From positions 32,064,749 to 32,128,748 of the forward strand of contig CM029666.1 in the NCBI GenBank assembly GCA_017311315.1: a stretch of 64,000 nt of DNA, given 5' to 3'. A program made the position numbers and the translations under genes. The notes under the pieces are model-generated. The model saw nothing but the letters and a program-made list of their open reading frames with translations. It was not told the DNA's origin and searched no databases. Shown here piece by piece: positions 1 through 10,435 of the stretch; position 1 is the first letter of the stretch, and each line of letters begins with the position of its first letter. The DNA is from Dendrocalamus latiflorus (lineage: Eukaryota > Streptophyta > Magnoliopsida > Poales > Poaceae).

Positions 1-533
1 ACTATTAAATATAACATATAGTTCAATAGACGGTATTATCAATTCTACCGTATGACCGGTATTAACCGGTATCGAGTTGGTATGACTGGTATTTATCGAT
101 ATTAAGACCGGTATGGTACGTAGCTATTTTGTACCGATTTAGGTGATGGTACGGTACATACCAGTCGGCATGGCCGGTATCAGAACGTATTGCCAACATT
201 ATGGGGTAGTACTACATCATTATCTAGGGCACTACTGGCCATCTTGTAGCTCTCGCTGCCGGCCGCAACACCCTTTCCGATGATGTTGTTTGTTACTGCT
301 GTTGCTTGTAGCTGATCTGTGCATTTGCATTCTGTAATATGCTAGTTCCCTAGGGTTTTCGAGGACGGCGTCCGCGTTGTGGAGCAATGTGGACCCTCTG
401 CATGTTGGGACGATCATGTGTGTTGTTCTGGAAGCACAAAAGTGCGATCTGAATAAACGCACATGATTATATCTCCATCATCTCTTGGCTATGGCCCTCG
501 ACGCCTAGAGAAGAGATCGATAAGCTTGGCGGC
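1..533. other. Unassigned DNA with ACCGGTAT-like words
   Basis: No gene is supported here. Bases 30-190 are dense in variants of ACCGGTAT and its reverse complement, which looks like a degenerate simple repeat or the edge of an older transposon. The rest (200-533) is unique-looking. The last five bases, GCGGC (529-533), are the left target-site duplication of the LTR element that follows. Confidence 0.5.
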
Positions 534-3500
534 TGTAACATCCTGATTTTCAGAGCCTTTTTGAAGCTTTTAAAATAAAATTCGCCATTTGGATTTTTCT
601 GGAATTAATTAAAGCTTAAATGGAATTTTCATTAATTAAAAAGGATTTAATATGATTAAGTTAAACATTAACATTTGCCAAAATTATTTTATTTGAGTTT
701 CTTGTGTCTCAAGGAATTTATTGGTATTTTCCTGGTTTTTTCTGGATTTATTTGCTATTTTCTAGAGCTCAAAAGTCTTTATTCGAATTTCTGAAAAAAG
801 AAAATCCCAAAAATCCAAACCGGCCGGTGGGCCGAAACCCACCAAGCCGGCCCGGTCCAGCCGCTCTCGGCCCATCCGTCCGCAGCCGGCCTACCCCGCC
901 CCTCGCCGCGCGTCGCGCATCCGCCCGCGCCCGCGCCCGCCTTCCTCCGTTGGATGGACGACACGCGTCGCCCATCCGAGCGCCTCCTCGCGCCGCGCCC
1001 GCATCCGGGCTGTCCGCTCACCCGTGCCGCCGAGCGATGGGGCCCGCATGTCAGGTCGTCGTCCCCGACCCGGTCTCCGCCTCCGTCTCCGACCCGAACT
1101 CCGCCGCCTACCTTATCCGTCGCCGCCGTGTCGCCGTGGACTCTCCGCCGCTCGGGTATAAAAGGGGCCGAGCCCCCGGGCTTCTCTCTCATCCTGCAGC
1201 CGCCGCCGCTCACCGCCGTCCGCCGACGCCCGTGCGCCGCCGTTCGCCGACGTCGCCCGTGTGCGCAACCGTCGCTCGCCGCCGCTCCGTCGCCGTCGCC
1301 CTCGCCGCCGCCAGTGCCGTGCGCCGTCGCCTTCGCCGCCGTCCCCGTCGTCGCCGCCGAATCTCGCCGCCGTCCCCGTCGTCGCCGCCGAATCTCGCCG
1401 CCGGTCGAACCCTGCCGCCCGAACCCCGTCGGCCGCCGCCTGCGTCCCGCACCCCGCTGGCCAGACCGCGCCCGCGTCGCTCGCGCCGCCTCGGTCCCCG
1501 CGCTCGCGTGTGTCAGCGCTGACGCCAGCTGTCCCTTCGCCTTCCCGTGGACGCCGTCCACCGTGCGCCAAGCCGCTGCCAGTGGGACCCACCGGTCAGG
1601 TCTGGTCCCGTAGACCCGTGCGCCATGAGCCACGTCACCCCGCCACGCCAGCAAGCCACGCAAGCAGCCACATCAGCCCTACATGCCCACGTGTCGCCAT
1701 GTCAGCTGCCGCGTTAGCCCTAGCCGCCGCGCCTCTGCCCAGTCAGCCGCACTGTTCCGTGCGCCAGGTTCACGGTAGACCGGGGATTCCGTGCACCGGG
1801 TCCACAGCACAGTGCAATTTCTTAATTTCCCCGATTTTCTTTAGATCCAATTTTCCAGAGGCCCGTTCTCCCTCGTCCTAGCTCCGATTGACCCGATTCT
1901 TTTTCCTAAATTCATATAAAATTGAGCTCTACCTCTTGGTTCAGGTTTGAAAGTTTTTGGAGTTCATTTGAATTTTATTTGATTTTATTTTGTCTTTTCG
2001 ATTCGCTTTCTCTCTCGTTAGATCACGTGTTCGAGGGAGCGGAAGTTGGATTTGAAGATCAAGAGCCCTCAGCTGAGCAAGGCCAAGGCAAGTCGTGTCC
2101 TTTGATCATGTTGAACCCAGTTTTCAAAGCTATTATGTATTACTTTGTTTTAAATTATCATGCATTGCTATTTTATTATAAAACCCTTGTAATGGTAGTT
2201 AATGACCTAATTGATTATTTTCTCCTTGATAATTTGAATACCATGATCCTATTGTCACCATAGGATGGGAAATTCCTTAGTGATGCAATATTAGTTGTCA
2301 CATGGGTTGCGCGTTTAATTTGCTTAGCCATGCTTATTACAAGTACGTTGGGTTATCATCACATGTGATCAAATAATTAATTTTGACTTAATGAGATATT
2401 GAATCGTGGTTGTAGCCACAGTTATAAAATTTGTGTGCCATGACATTGGTGTGTCATTGGTGTTGGTTATACAAAATTGGTTTTCACTCGGGCGAATGAT
2501 CGTGCAGTAAAGGGGGTGCAGGTTGCACATTGGGATGTGGATGCTTCGCCTGGGTAATACTTAAGGACTTAACTTTATGCGCCATTGATCTGAGCCTTAC
2601 CGTACAACCACATGTCCAGTATGGGATGGACCTGGCTAATTAATTTGGGATATTTCAATTTCGGTTCCGTCATTGGGATGAGTGTGGTGTGGTTGGAGCC
2701 ATGGATCTACACTGGCGCAGGAGGGGCAATTATCGACTAGGTGGTAGCCTACTCGACGAAGAAACCTTAGCGAGGCGGAACTGGGTTGAGATTGAACATT
2801 GTAAAGGCCTTGTCATGATCTCCTCGCCGCACACCTAAGGAAGTGTGTAATCCGGTGGCAATATGGGATGATCATGTCTTGTGGGTAAAGTTGTACAACC
2901 TCTGCAGAGTGTAAAACTATTCGAATAGCCGTGTCCTCGGTCATGGACAATGCTCGGGGATTTCACACGAGGGGTAGAGTTTTCTTAAAATCTTGGTTGA
3001 GTTAAGTGAATGGGTAGTTCAATGGTGGTTCATTATGTGAATCTTGGTTCGTCGGTGATTCATTGGAGTGAATGGCCAGTTTACTTGGGGTTTGTCTCAA
3101 TTCCCTTGATTACTTATTTATTATCATTTTTTTGAAGTTCGCTTTCCAATCTATTAAATGTATTTACTTTAAATTGTTGCTTTCTGCAAAATTAACCTTT
3201 CAGCCATCCATTGGTAAGCTTGCAAACTATATTGCATTCTTTGTTACAAACGACTTGCTGAGTACCAATGTACTCACGGCTTTGTGCCCCTGTTGCTCAG
3301 TTGAGGAGGAGTATCACCAGCAGGAGGTTCCAGAAGGAGAGTACTTCGACGTCTTCGCGGATTAGGCTTCGTTCTCCACTCGATAGCCTGTGGGCGTGTC
3401 GATTGGCTGCTGCGCTTTCATTTGGATTTTCCGCTGCTAGTTTTTGTTAAGCCCTTCAGGCTAGTCTAATGTAAGCTTGGCCATAAGGTCGTACTCTGAT

Positions 3501-3645
3501 AATTATCAATATAATTTGGTTTTTTTCCTTAGAATATCGTGATATGGGTGATATTTATCTTTGTTCACACTGTGTGCACTAGCGTGATCCTGGACTAGTG
3601 CAGAATACATAGGAGAGTCCGTATTTGCATATTCGGGTCTCTACA
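534..3645 (+). repeat. 5' LTR of the gag-only element
   Basis: This 3,112-bp LTR starts TGTAACATCC and ends CTCTACA. It has an AT-rich start, a very GC-rich core (about 840-1660) and an AT-rich second half. A TATA box (TATAAAAG, 1157-1164) lies in the core and is kept in the other copy at 6172-6179, so the transcript probably starts about 30 bases downstream. The long open frames in the GC-rich core occur on both strands and are not credible genes. Confidence 0.95.
1157..1164 (+). promoter_or_regulatory. TATA box in the 5' LTR
   Basis: TATAAAAG follows a CTCGGG context and is conserved at 6172-6179 in the 3' LTR. It is the most plausible core promoter of the element. Confidence 0.7.
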
Positions 3646-3649
3646 GAGA

Positions 3650-3661
3650 TGGTATCAGAGC
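3650..3661 (+). other. Primer binding site (initiator tRNA-Met type)
   Basis: TGGTATCAGAGC lies five bases after the 5' LTR. It matches the standard plant retrotransposon primer site complementary to the 3' end of initiator tRNA-Met. About 635 bases of untranslated leader separate it from gag. Confidence 0.9.
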
Positions 3662-4296
3662 TGTATCGACTGTAGGACGAAGCCTTGGTTGGAATGGTCG
3701 AATTAGCAAAGTTTTCAAAATTTATTTTCTAAATCAAATCAACCAATTGATTGTATAGTAATTCTTTATTCTTACCTCATTCTTAGGATTCTTACTCCTT
3801 GCCTCCTCTGAGATATTGTTTTCAAAACTAAATTTGACTTCTTACCCCCATAATGTCCATAGATGTCTTGAGTGTCCCTCCATCACAGTGAAACTGGCAT
3901 GGAATTCTTCAAGCTGTGATGTGAAGTTTGGATCAAGGAAGCACCCCAATGTTTCAAGACAAGATCAGAGGTTTCCGTGAAGATTAGGAGCCATTAGATT
4001 TGAACCTTGTTATAGTTTTAGTATCGTGTAGGTCGTCTTGCTTCTTATTTGTCGTTGGGTGTGATGTGAGCTGCAGTTTTGCTTCTAGCATTATGATGCA
4101 GTCATGTCAAAAATCTTTTTGTGGAGTTTCCTGCTTCTTTTGTTAGCCTTTTCGGCTAAGTGTTTGCTTAGTTTAGGTTGCCATTAGTTATCCCCCTTAG
4201 ATGAGTTTACCGCTTACCTCTGCTTTTCCCTCTTACCTACTGAGCCTTGAGAAGTTAGTTCTCAGCAAGTGATCTTTCTTTCAGAGCAGAGCAAAA

Positions 4297-5508
4297 ATGG
4301 TTGACACTCGGAGCACAGCGGGACGCAATCAAATGAACCAAGACCCAGAGGGCAGCAACGCAAACCAAGCAACCCAGGGACTGCAAGCAACTCCAACAGG
4401 TCTAGATCCAACCTTGAGTCAGTTCATGGCCGCCCAGACTCAGTTGATGAACACCATGATGCAGAACATGAACACAATGATGCAGAATTTAACCAATATG
4501 ATGAATCAACAACATCAGGCAGCCGTTGCACCTCAGCCAAATCATCTGACATCCAGATTTGCAGAATTTATGAGGACTAGACCGCCAACTTATTCCAATT
4601 CATCCGAGCCTTTGGAAGCTGATGATTGGATTCGTTCAGTGGAAAAGAAGCTAAACCTTGCTCAATGTACCGATCGCGAGAAAGTGTTGTACGCTGCTCA
4701 CCATCTGGAAGGTGCTGCATCCGAATGGTGGGAGAACTATTGTGCTGCGCATGAGGACCCAGAGAGCATTACCTGGAGAGAGTTTGCCATAGCGTTCCGC
4801 CATGCCCATATCTTAGATGGAGTGATTGAGATGAAGAAGGAGGAATTTCGTGAGCTACAACAAGGGACTATGTCAGTAAGTGAATATCTCAACAAGTTCA
4901 CTCAGCTAGCTCGCTATGCTCCGGAAGATGTTGCTACAGATGATGCACGGCAAAAGCGCTTCAAGAGAGGACTTAATCCAGGATTGAAAGTTCAGGTCGT
5001 TGGCAATGACTATGTTACTTTCCAGAATATGGTGGAAAAGGCCATACTTATTGAAGAATCTCGGCATGAGATGGAGGAGTCTCGCAAGCGGAAGATTATT
5101 CATCAAGGAGCTCAATTGCAACCATCACAAAGAGTCAGATCCAACACATACCAGCCAGCCCGTGTACCACAACATTCAGATTTCAGGACTCCAGCTCCAA
5201 TGCCTCCTCATGATAACTCAGGACCACGCCCTATCAACGTCAGCAATCAGCCTCAGGGAGAAAGAAGCTATGCAACTCCATTTAGCTGTTTCAAGTGCCA
5301 AGAGCCAGGTCATTTCGCTCGTAAGTGTCCGCAGAAGCGTCAAGCAATCACGCCAATTCCGTTCAACCTTGGAAGTACCCCTGCCAAAACTCCAGGAGCA
5401 AGTCGTGGAACATCGTCAAGTCAAGGAAGCCAAATACCTCAGAGCGTTACAAGGGGAAGCCTCAACAGCGTTGTCTCCGAAGTCGCACCTGGTAACCTAT
5501 TCTTTTAG
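4297..5508 (+). CDS. gag: Gag polyprotein (nucleocapsid) of a Tekay-like element
   Basis: The ORF is 403 residues, intact, and starts at the first ATG after the leader. The N-terminus (to about residue 75) is rich in Gln, Asn and Met. A retrotransposon Gag domain follows (about 100-220), with the usual WENY and EFRELQQG stretches. A basic segment precedes one CCHC zinc knuckle (CFKCQEPGHFARKC, residues 331-344) that should bind the element's RNA. Gag assembles the cytoplasmic particle in which reverse transcription occurs. The normal continuation into protease and reverse transcriptase is missing: the frame stops 45 bases before the right LTR. The intact ORF suggests it was functional recently. 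Family assignment rests on these motifs and was not searched. Confidence 0.9.
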   Translation: MVDTRSTAGRNQMNQDPEGSNANQATQGLQATPTGLDPTLSQFMAAQTQLMNTMMQNMNTMMQNLTNMMNQQHQAAVAPQPNHLTSRFAEFMRTRPPTYSNSSEPLEADDWIRSVEKKLNLAQCTDREKVLYAAHHLEGAASEWWENYCAAHEDPESITWREFAIAFRHAHILDGVIEMKKEEFRELQQGTMSVSEYLNKFTQLARYAPEDVATDDARQKRFKRGLNPGLKVQVVGNDYVTFQNMVEKAILIEESRHEMEESRKRKIIHQGAQLQPSQRVRSNTYQPARVPQHSDFRTPAPMPPHDNSGPRPINVSNQPQGERSYATPFSCFKCQEPGHFARKCPQKRQAITPIPFNLGSTPAKTPGASRGTSSSQGSQIPQSVTRGSLNSVVSEVAPGNLFF

Positions 5509-5553
5509 TGAGCCTGAATCTCGGGGTCGAGATTCCGTTTAAGGGGGGAGGTT
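5505..5553 (+). other. Residual pol tail and polypurine tract
   Basis: Between the gag stop and the 3' LTR lies a short stretch which, in a frame different from gag, reads ESRGRDSV followed by a stop. It then runs into the purine tract AAGGGGGGAGG (5541-5551) that primes plus-strand DNA. The young element at 27008-38076 keeps a very similar tail (ESRGRDSF, then stop, then purine tract). This element therefore seems to have lost pol in one internal deletion whose out-of-frame junction is near 5490-5510. Confidence 0.75.
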
Positions 5554-8500
5554 TGTAACATCCTGATTTTCAGAGCCTTTTTGAAGCTTTTAAAATAAAA
5601 TTCGCCATTTGGATTTTTCTGGAATTAATTAAAGCTTAAATGGAATTTTCATTAATTAAAAAGGATTTAATATGATTAAGTTAAACATTAACATTTGCCA
5701 AAATTATTTTATTTGAGTTTCTTGTGTCTCAAGGAATTTATTGGTATTTTCCTGGTTTTTTCTGGATTTATTTGCTATTTTCTAGAGCTCAAAAGTCTTT
5801 ATTCGAATTTCTGAAAAAAGAAAATCCCAAAAATCCAAACCGGCCGGTGGGCCGAAACCCACCAAGCCGGCCCGGTCCAGCCGCTCTCGGCCCATCCGTC
5901 CGCAGCCGGCCTGCCCCGCCCCTCGCCGCGCGTCGCGCATCCGCCCGCGCCCGCCTTCCTCCGCTGGATGGACGACACGCGTCGCCCATCCGAGCGCCTC
6001 CTCGCGCTGCGCCCGCATCCAGGCTGTCCGCTCACCCGTGCCGCCGAGCGATGGGGCCCGCATGTCAGGTCGTCGTCCCCGACCTGGTCTCCGCCTCCGT
6101 CTCCGACTCGAACTCCGCCGCCTACCTTATCCGTCGCCGCCGTGTCCACCGTGGACTCTCCACCGCTCGGGTATAAAAGGGGCCGAGCCCCGTGATTCTC
6201 CCTCATCCTGCAGCCGCCGCTCACCGCCATCCGCCGACGCCCGTGCGCCGCCGTTCGCCGACGTCACCCGTGTGCGCAACCGTCGCTCGCCGCTCCGTCG
6301 CCGTCGCCCTCGCCGCCGCCAGTGCCGTGCGCCGTCGCCTTCGCCGCCGTCCCCGTCGTCGCCGGTAAGACGTCGCCGCCGCCGAATCTCGCCGCTGGTC
6401 GAACCCCGCCGCCCGAACCTCGTCGGCCGCCGCCTGCGTCCCGCACCCCGCTGGCCAGACCGCGCCCGCGTCGCTCGCGCCGCCTCGGTCCCCGCGCTCG
6501 CGTGTGTCAGCGCTGACGCCAGCCGTCCCTTCGCCTTCCCGTGGACGCCGCCCACCGTGCGCCGAGCCGCTGCTAGTGGGACCCACCGGTCAGGTCTGGT
6601 CCCGTAGACCCGTGCGCCATGAGCCACGTCACCCCGCCACGCCAACAAGCCACACAAGCAGCCACATCAGCCCTACATGCCCACGTGTCGCCATGTCAGC
6701 TGCCGCGTCAACCCTAGCCGCCGCGCCTCTGCCCAGTCAGCCGCACTGTTCCGTGCGCCGGGTTCACGGTAGACTGGGGATTCTGTGCACCGGGTCCACA
6801 GCACAGTGCAATTTCTTAATTTCCCCGATTTTCTTTAGATCCAATTTTCCAGAGGCCCGTTCTCCCTCGTCCTAGCTCCGATTGACCCGATTCTTTTTCC
6901 TAAATTCATATAAAATTGAGCTCTACCTTTTGGTTCAGGTTTGAAAGTTTTTGGAGTTCATTTGAATTTTATTTGATTTTATTTTGTCTTTTCGATTCGC
7001 TTTCTCTCTCGTTAGATCACGTGTTCGAGGGAGCGGAAGTTGGATTTGAAGATCAAGAGCCCTCAGCTGAGCAAGGCCAAGGTAAGTCGTGTCCTTTGAT
7101 CATGTTGAACCCAGTTTTCAAAGCTATTATGTATTACTTTGTTTTAAATTATCATGCATTACTATTTTATTATAAAACCCTTGTAATGGTAGTTAATGAC
7201 CTAATTGATTATTTTCTCCTTGATAATTTGAATACCATGATCCTATTTTCACCATAGGATGGGAAATTCCTTAGTGATGCAATATTAGTTGTCACATGGG
7301 CTGAGCGTTTAATTTGCTTAGCCATGCTTATTACAAGTACGTTGGGTTATCATCACATGTGATCAAATAATTAATTTTGACTTAATGAGATATTGAATCG
7401 TGGTTGTAGCCACAGTTATAAAATTTGTGTGCCATGACATTGGTGTGTCATTGGTGTTGGTTATACAAAATTGGTTTTCACTCGGGCGAATGATCGTGCA
7501 GTAAAGGGGGTGCAGGCTGCACATTGGGATGTGGATGCTTCGCCTGGGTAATACTTAAGGACTTAACTTTGTGCGCCATTGATCTGAGCCTTACCGTACA
7601 ACCACATGTCCAGTATGGGATGGACCTGGCTAATTAATTTGGGATGTTTCAATTTCGGTTCCGTCATTGGGATGAGTGTGGTGTGGTTGGAGCCATGGAT
7701 CTACACTGGCGCAGGAGGGGCAATTATCGACTAGGTGGTAGCCTACTCGACGGAGAAACCTTAGCGAGGCGGAACTGGGTTGAGATTGAACATTGTAAAG
7801 GCCTTGTCATGATCTCCTCGCCGCACACCTAAGGAAGTGTGTAATCCGGTGGCAATATGGGATGATCATGTCTTGTGGGTAAAGTTGTACAACCTCTGCA
7901 GAGTGTAAAACTATTCGAATAGCCATGTCCTCGGTCATGGACAATGCTCGGGGATTTCACACGAGGGGTAGAGTTTTCTTAAAATCTTGGTTGAGTTAAG
8001 TGAATGGGTAGTTCACTGGTGGTTCATTATGTGAATCTTGGTTCGTCGGTGATTCATTGGAGTGAATGGCCAGTTTACTTGGGGTTTGTCTCAATTCCCT
8101 TGATTACTTATTTATTATCATTTTTTGAAGTTCGCTTTCCAATCTATTAAATGTATTTACTTTAAATTGTTGCTTTCTGCAAAATTAACATTTCAGCCAT
8201 CCATTGGTAAGCTTGCATACTATATTGCATTCTTTGTTACAAACGACTTGCTGAGTACCAATGTACTCACGGCTTTATGCCCCTGTTGCTCAGTTGAGGA
8301 GGAGGAGTATCACCAGCAGGAGGTTCCAGAAGGAGAGTACTTTGACGTCTTCGCGGATTAGGCTTCGTTCTCCACTCGATAGCCTGTGGGCGTGTCGATT
8401 GGCTGCTGCGCTTTCATTTGGATTTTCCGCTGCTAGTTTTTGTTAAGCCCTTCAGGCTAGTCTAATGTAAGCTTCGCCATAAGGTCGTACTCTGATAATT

Positions 8501-8642
8501 ATCAATATAATTTGGTTTTTTTTCCTTAGAATATCGTGATATGGGTGATATTTATCTTTGTTCATACTGTGTGCACAAGCGTTATCCTGGACTAGTGCAG
8601 AATACACAGGAGAGTCCGGATTTGCATATTCGGGTCTCTACA
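5554..8642 (+). repeat. 3' LTR of the gag-only element
   Basis: This 3,089-bp copy matches the 5' LTR over its whole length. Differences include short indels in the GC-rich core (near 5940-5955, 6145 and 6190-6380) and scattered substitutions. It is followed by GCGGC, the right target duplication. Confidence 0.95.
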
Positions 8643-8647
8643 GCGGC

Positions 8648-9032
8648 CCTATTCTTTTTGTCTTTTCAACAACTTTTAGCTTTTAGTTTCTCTCAGCAAT
8701 CACTATTTATTAGACTAGTAAGCTATAGCCAAAGCCATAAAGCTGCATCCCAATAGAATAAGCTCCTCCCATCGTTCCACAGTTGCCAAGCATGTACATA
8801 TATGTATGTATGTGTGTGTATTAATTTCAAAGACTTTAAACACACATGCATGCATGCTGTTGAATTAATTTGTACACATATTCAAAGAAAAAAAGGCATG
8901 ACTAATTTGTGCATTTTAATTTCGGAGGCTTTTTACTCACACGTCAACAGATTGTATCTTCGATATTGGTGGAAGCTGGGAGCATTCACCTTCGTTTTGC
9001 TTATGATCTCTAGAACTAACACACACCTAAGC
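8648..9032. other. Flank between two transposons
   Basis: This 385-bp stretch separates the LTR element from the CACTA element. It is AT-rich with TATG/TGTG runs (8795-8820). Its start (CCTATTCTTTTTG) and a stretch near 8745-8762 (CCAATAGAATAAGC) are weakly inverted, so a small MITE interrupted by the LTR element is possible but unproven. No gene is seen. Confidence 0.4.
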
Positions 9033-9067
9033 TGTCACTACTACAGAGAGGCTAATAGTAGACGCCA

Positions 9068-9343
9068 AATCACAGACGGTTTTGTGAAACCGTCTGTAAT
9101 GTACACTATTACAGACGGTTTTAATTAGAATGCCGTCTGTGGTATTTGTGGCGGAAAAAAGGAGTATCACAGACGGTTCTTACTGCTGAACCGTCTGTGA
9201 TACTGGAATATCACAGACGATTTTTATTAAAAACCGTCTGTAATAATCTGGGATTATCACAGACGGTTTTTTATTAAAAACCGTCTGTGTTGTGTCGACT
9301 ATCACAGACGGTTGTTGTTAAGAACCGTCACCGTCTGTGATGT
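9068..9343. promoter_or_regulatory. Left subterminal array of CACAGACGG palindromes
   Basis: Six imperfect palindromes of the form CACAGACGGTTTT-spacer-AAAACCGTCTGTG lie about 40-50 bp apart. In En/Spm, short subterminal repeats are bound by the TNPA-type protein to pair the ends and control the promoter. The same role here is an inference from position, copy number and recurrence in the element's promoters. Confidence 0.88.
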
Positions 9344-9461
9344 CCCTTTGTCTATCATATTCTAGATCAGAGGTTAATATATAAGTACACATTGCTTCTA
9401 ATAACTTAACTACAGAACTACTGAGACAAGAGATCACAAATTAAAGGCAAATTTATTAATT

Positions 9462-10013
9462 TCAATTAGAGGCAAATTTATTACAAAAGTCACACAGGTA
9501 AAGAGTTTCCCAGATTGTAATCTTTTGGGCTTCGTACGCTTCTTCTTCGACTTGGGGACTTGGAGGATCAGCTGCTAAATTCTCGAACGCCATTAAGATT
9601 GCCCTTGTCCTCAGCACTTCCTCCTCCAGCCCGGGCAAATGATCAGCAGCATCCATAATGTCGTAGAGGATAGCATGAAAAGATTCCTCAGAATCTGCCG
9701 TATTTGCTTGATCGGCAAGGCTATCCATCAGTCTCTCCAATGCGTGCAGAGCTTCTTCCGCTTTGCGCACATTGTGGAGAAGAACCAGGGTGAGGGCTGT
9801 TTCCCTTTCTTGAGCGGCAGCGAGATGCCTCCATCGACGGCGGAGGATCAAGTCAAGCTGACGGATGCAAGAAAGTCGGGGAAGGAGAGCAGGGCGGGTG
9901 CGGAGAAGCTGCTCCAGATGCAAATTGCTGGCCGCCTGTGTAAGGTTCCGGCCGAACAATTCATTATGAACAGATGAGCGGAAGGAGATGATCACAAGAA
10001 CAGTAGAAGCCAT
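9462..10013 (-). CDS. Accessory ORF of the CACTA element, unknown function
   Basis: The ORF is 183 residues on the minus strand. The ATG at 10013-10011 is preferred because of its good context (A at -3, G at +4) and because a TATA-like TTAAATAT lies about 55 bases upstream; a start 24 codons further up is possible. The protein looks largely helical. It has a basic N-terminal half (RRRWRHLAAAQERE), an acidic Leu/Glu-rich helix region (LLHNVRKAEEALHALERL and beyond), and a tail with IWETLYLCDFCNK. I see no catalytic motif, signal or membrane segment and recognise no family. It shares a divergent promoter with the transposase gene. Related copies of its tail occur in the palindrome at 15636-16034, so it is part of the element's history. 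It could be a repressor or helper, or a captured fragment. Confidence 0.5.
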   Translation of the reverse strand: MASTVLVIISFRSSVHNELFGRNLTQAASNLHLEQLLRTRPALLPRLSCIRQLDLILRRRWRHLAAAQERETALTLVLLHNVRKAEEALHALERLMDSLADQANTADSEESFHAILYDIMDAADHLPGLEEEVLRTRAILMAFENLAADPPSPQVEEEAYEAQKITIWETLYLCDFCNKFASN

Positions 10014-10435
10014 GTTGTATTGTATATTGTATTGTACGTACGTAGAAGAGACCTGGATTAGGCGCGCATATTTAACCTTTAGCACAGACGGTTCGTATAT
10101 CCAAACATTAATGATATAGACGCTTCGTATAATGATCGAGAGACGTTAATTAGACGATCGAAACACAAAGCGTTCTGGCATCAAAACACGCGCGAAGCGT
10201 TTTGGTATGAAGCTTATGACAGACGGTTTTTTCTAAAAAACCGTCTGTGATAATGACTAAGGCATTTATTGCGCTGCTTAGACCGCATCTGTCTTCATTT
10301 CGATCCAGATCTAGCCACTGCTGCGCACTTTTTCACTCGGGAGGAAGCTAGGTGATTTCAGGCCAGTTAATATGGTGGGAAGAGGCAGAGATTGAGCTTT
10401 GAATTAAGATTCAGACTTTCCTGGTTGATGTAGAT
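10014..10435. promoter_or_regulatory. Divergent promoter with CACAGACGG palindrome
   Basis: This region lies between the accessory ORF (minus) and the transposase gene (plus). It has a TATA-like box for the minus gene (10066-10075), a half-site CACAGACGG (10083-10091) and a full palindrome at 10218-10251 of the same type as the subterminal repeats. Placement of the element's own motif between two diverging genes suggests both are controlled by the protein that binds the ends. Confidence 0.6.

Larger units (their letters stand above)
534..8642 (+). mobile_element. Gag-only Tekay-like Ty3/gypsy LTR retrotransposon
   Basis: This is a complete LTR element with no pol gene. Two long LTRs (534-3645 and 5554-8642) begin TGTAACATCC and end CTCTACA. 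They are flanked by the 5-bp duplication GCGGC at 529-533 and 8643-8647. A tRNA-Met-type primer site follows the left LTR, and a purine tract precedes the right one. The inside holds only a gag ORF; protease, reverse transcriptase and integrase are absent, so mobility would depend on enzymes from a relative. The LTRs differ by roughly 1-2% in substitutions plus small indels, read by eye. The lineage (Tekay/Del chromovirus, as in rice RIRE3-like elements) is inferred from LTR length, the Gag type and the pol tail. Confidence 0.93.

Noticed and set aside
704..1881. Long Pro/Arg/Ala-rich open frames on both strands (also at 5724-6875)
   Set aside because: They lie in the GC-rich core of the two LTRs, occur in several frames at once, are duplicated with shifts, and lack domains.
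1922..3450. Small frames in the AT-rich half of the LTR (repeated at 6916-8446)
   Set aside because: They are LTR sequence present twice with frame differences and no protein features.
5000..5542. Second frame overlapping gag
   Set aside because: It is a shadow of gag. Only its last residues, which mark the pol remnant, are meaningful.
9068..9343. CRISPR-like look of regularly spaced repeats (also 19690-20030)
   Set aside because: The repeats are palindromic transposon subterminal motifs in a plant genome; the spacers are near-identical and there are no cas genes.
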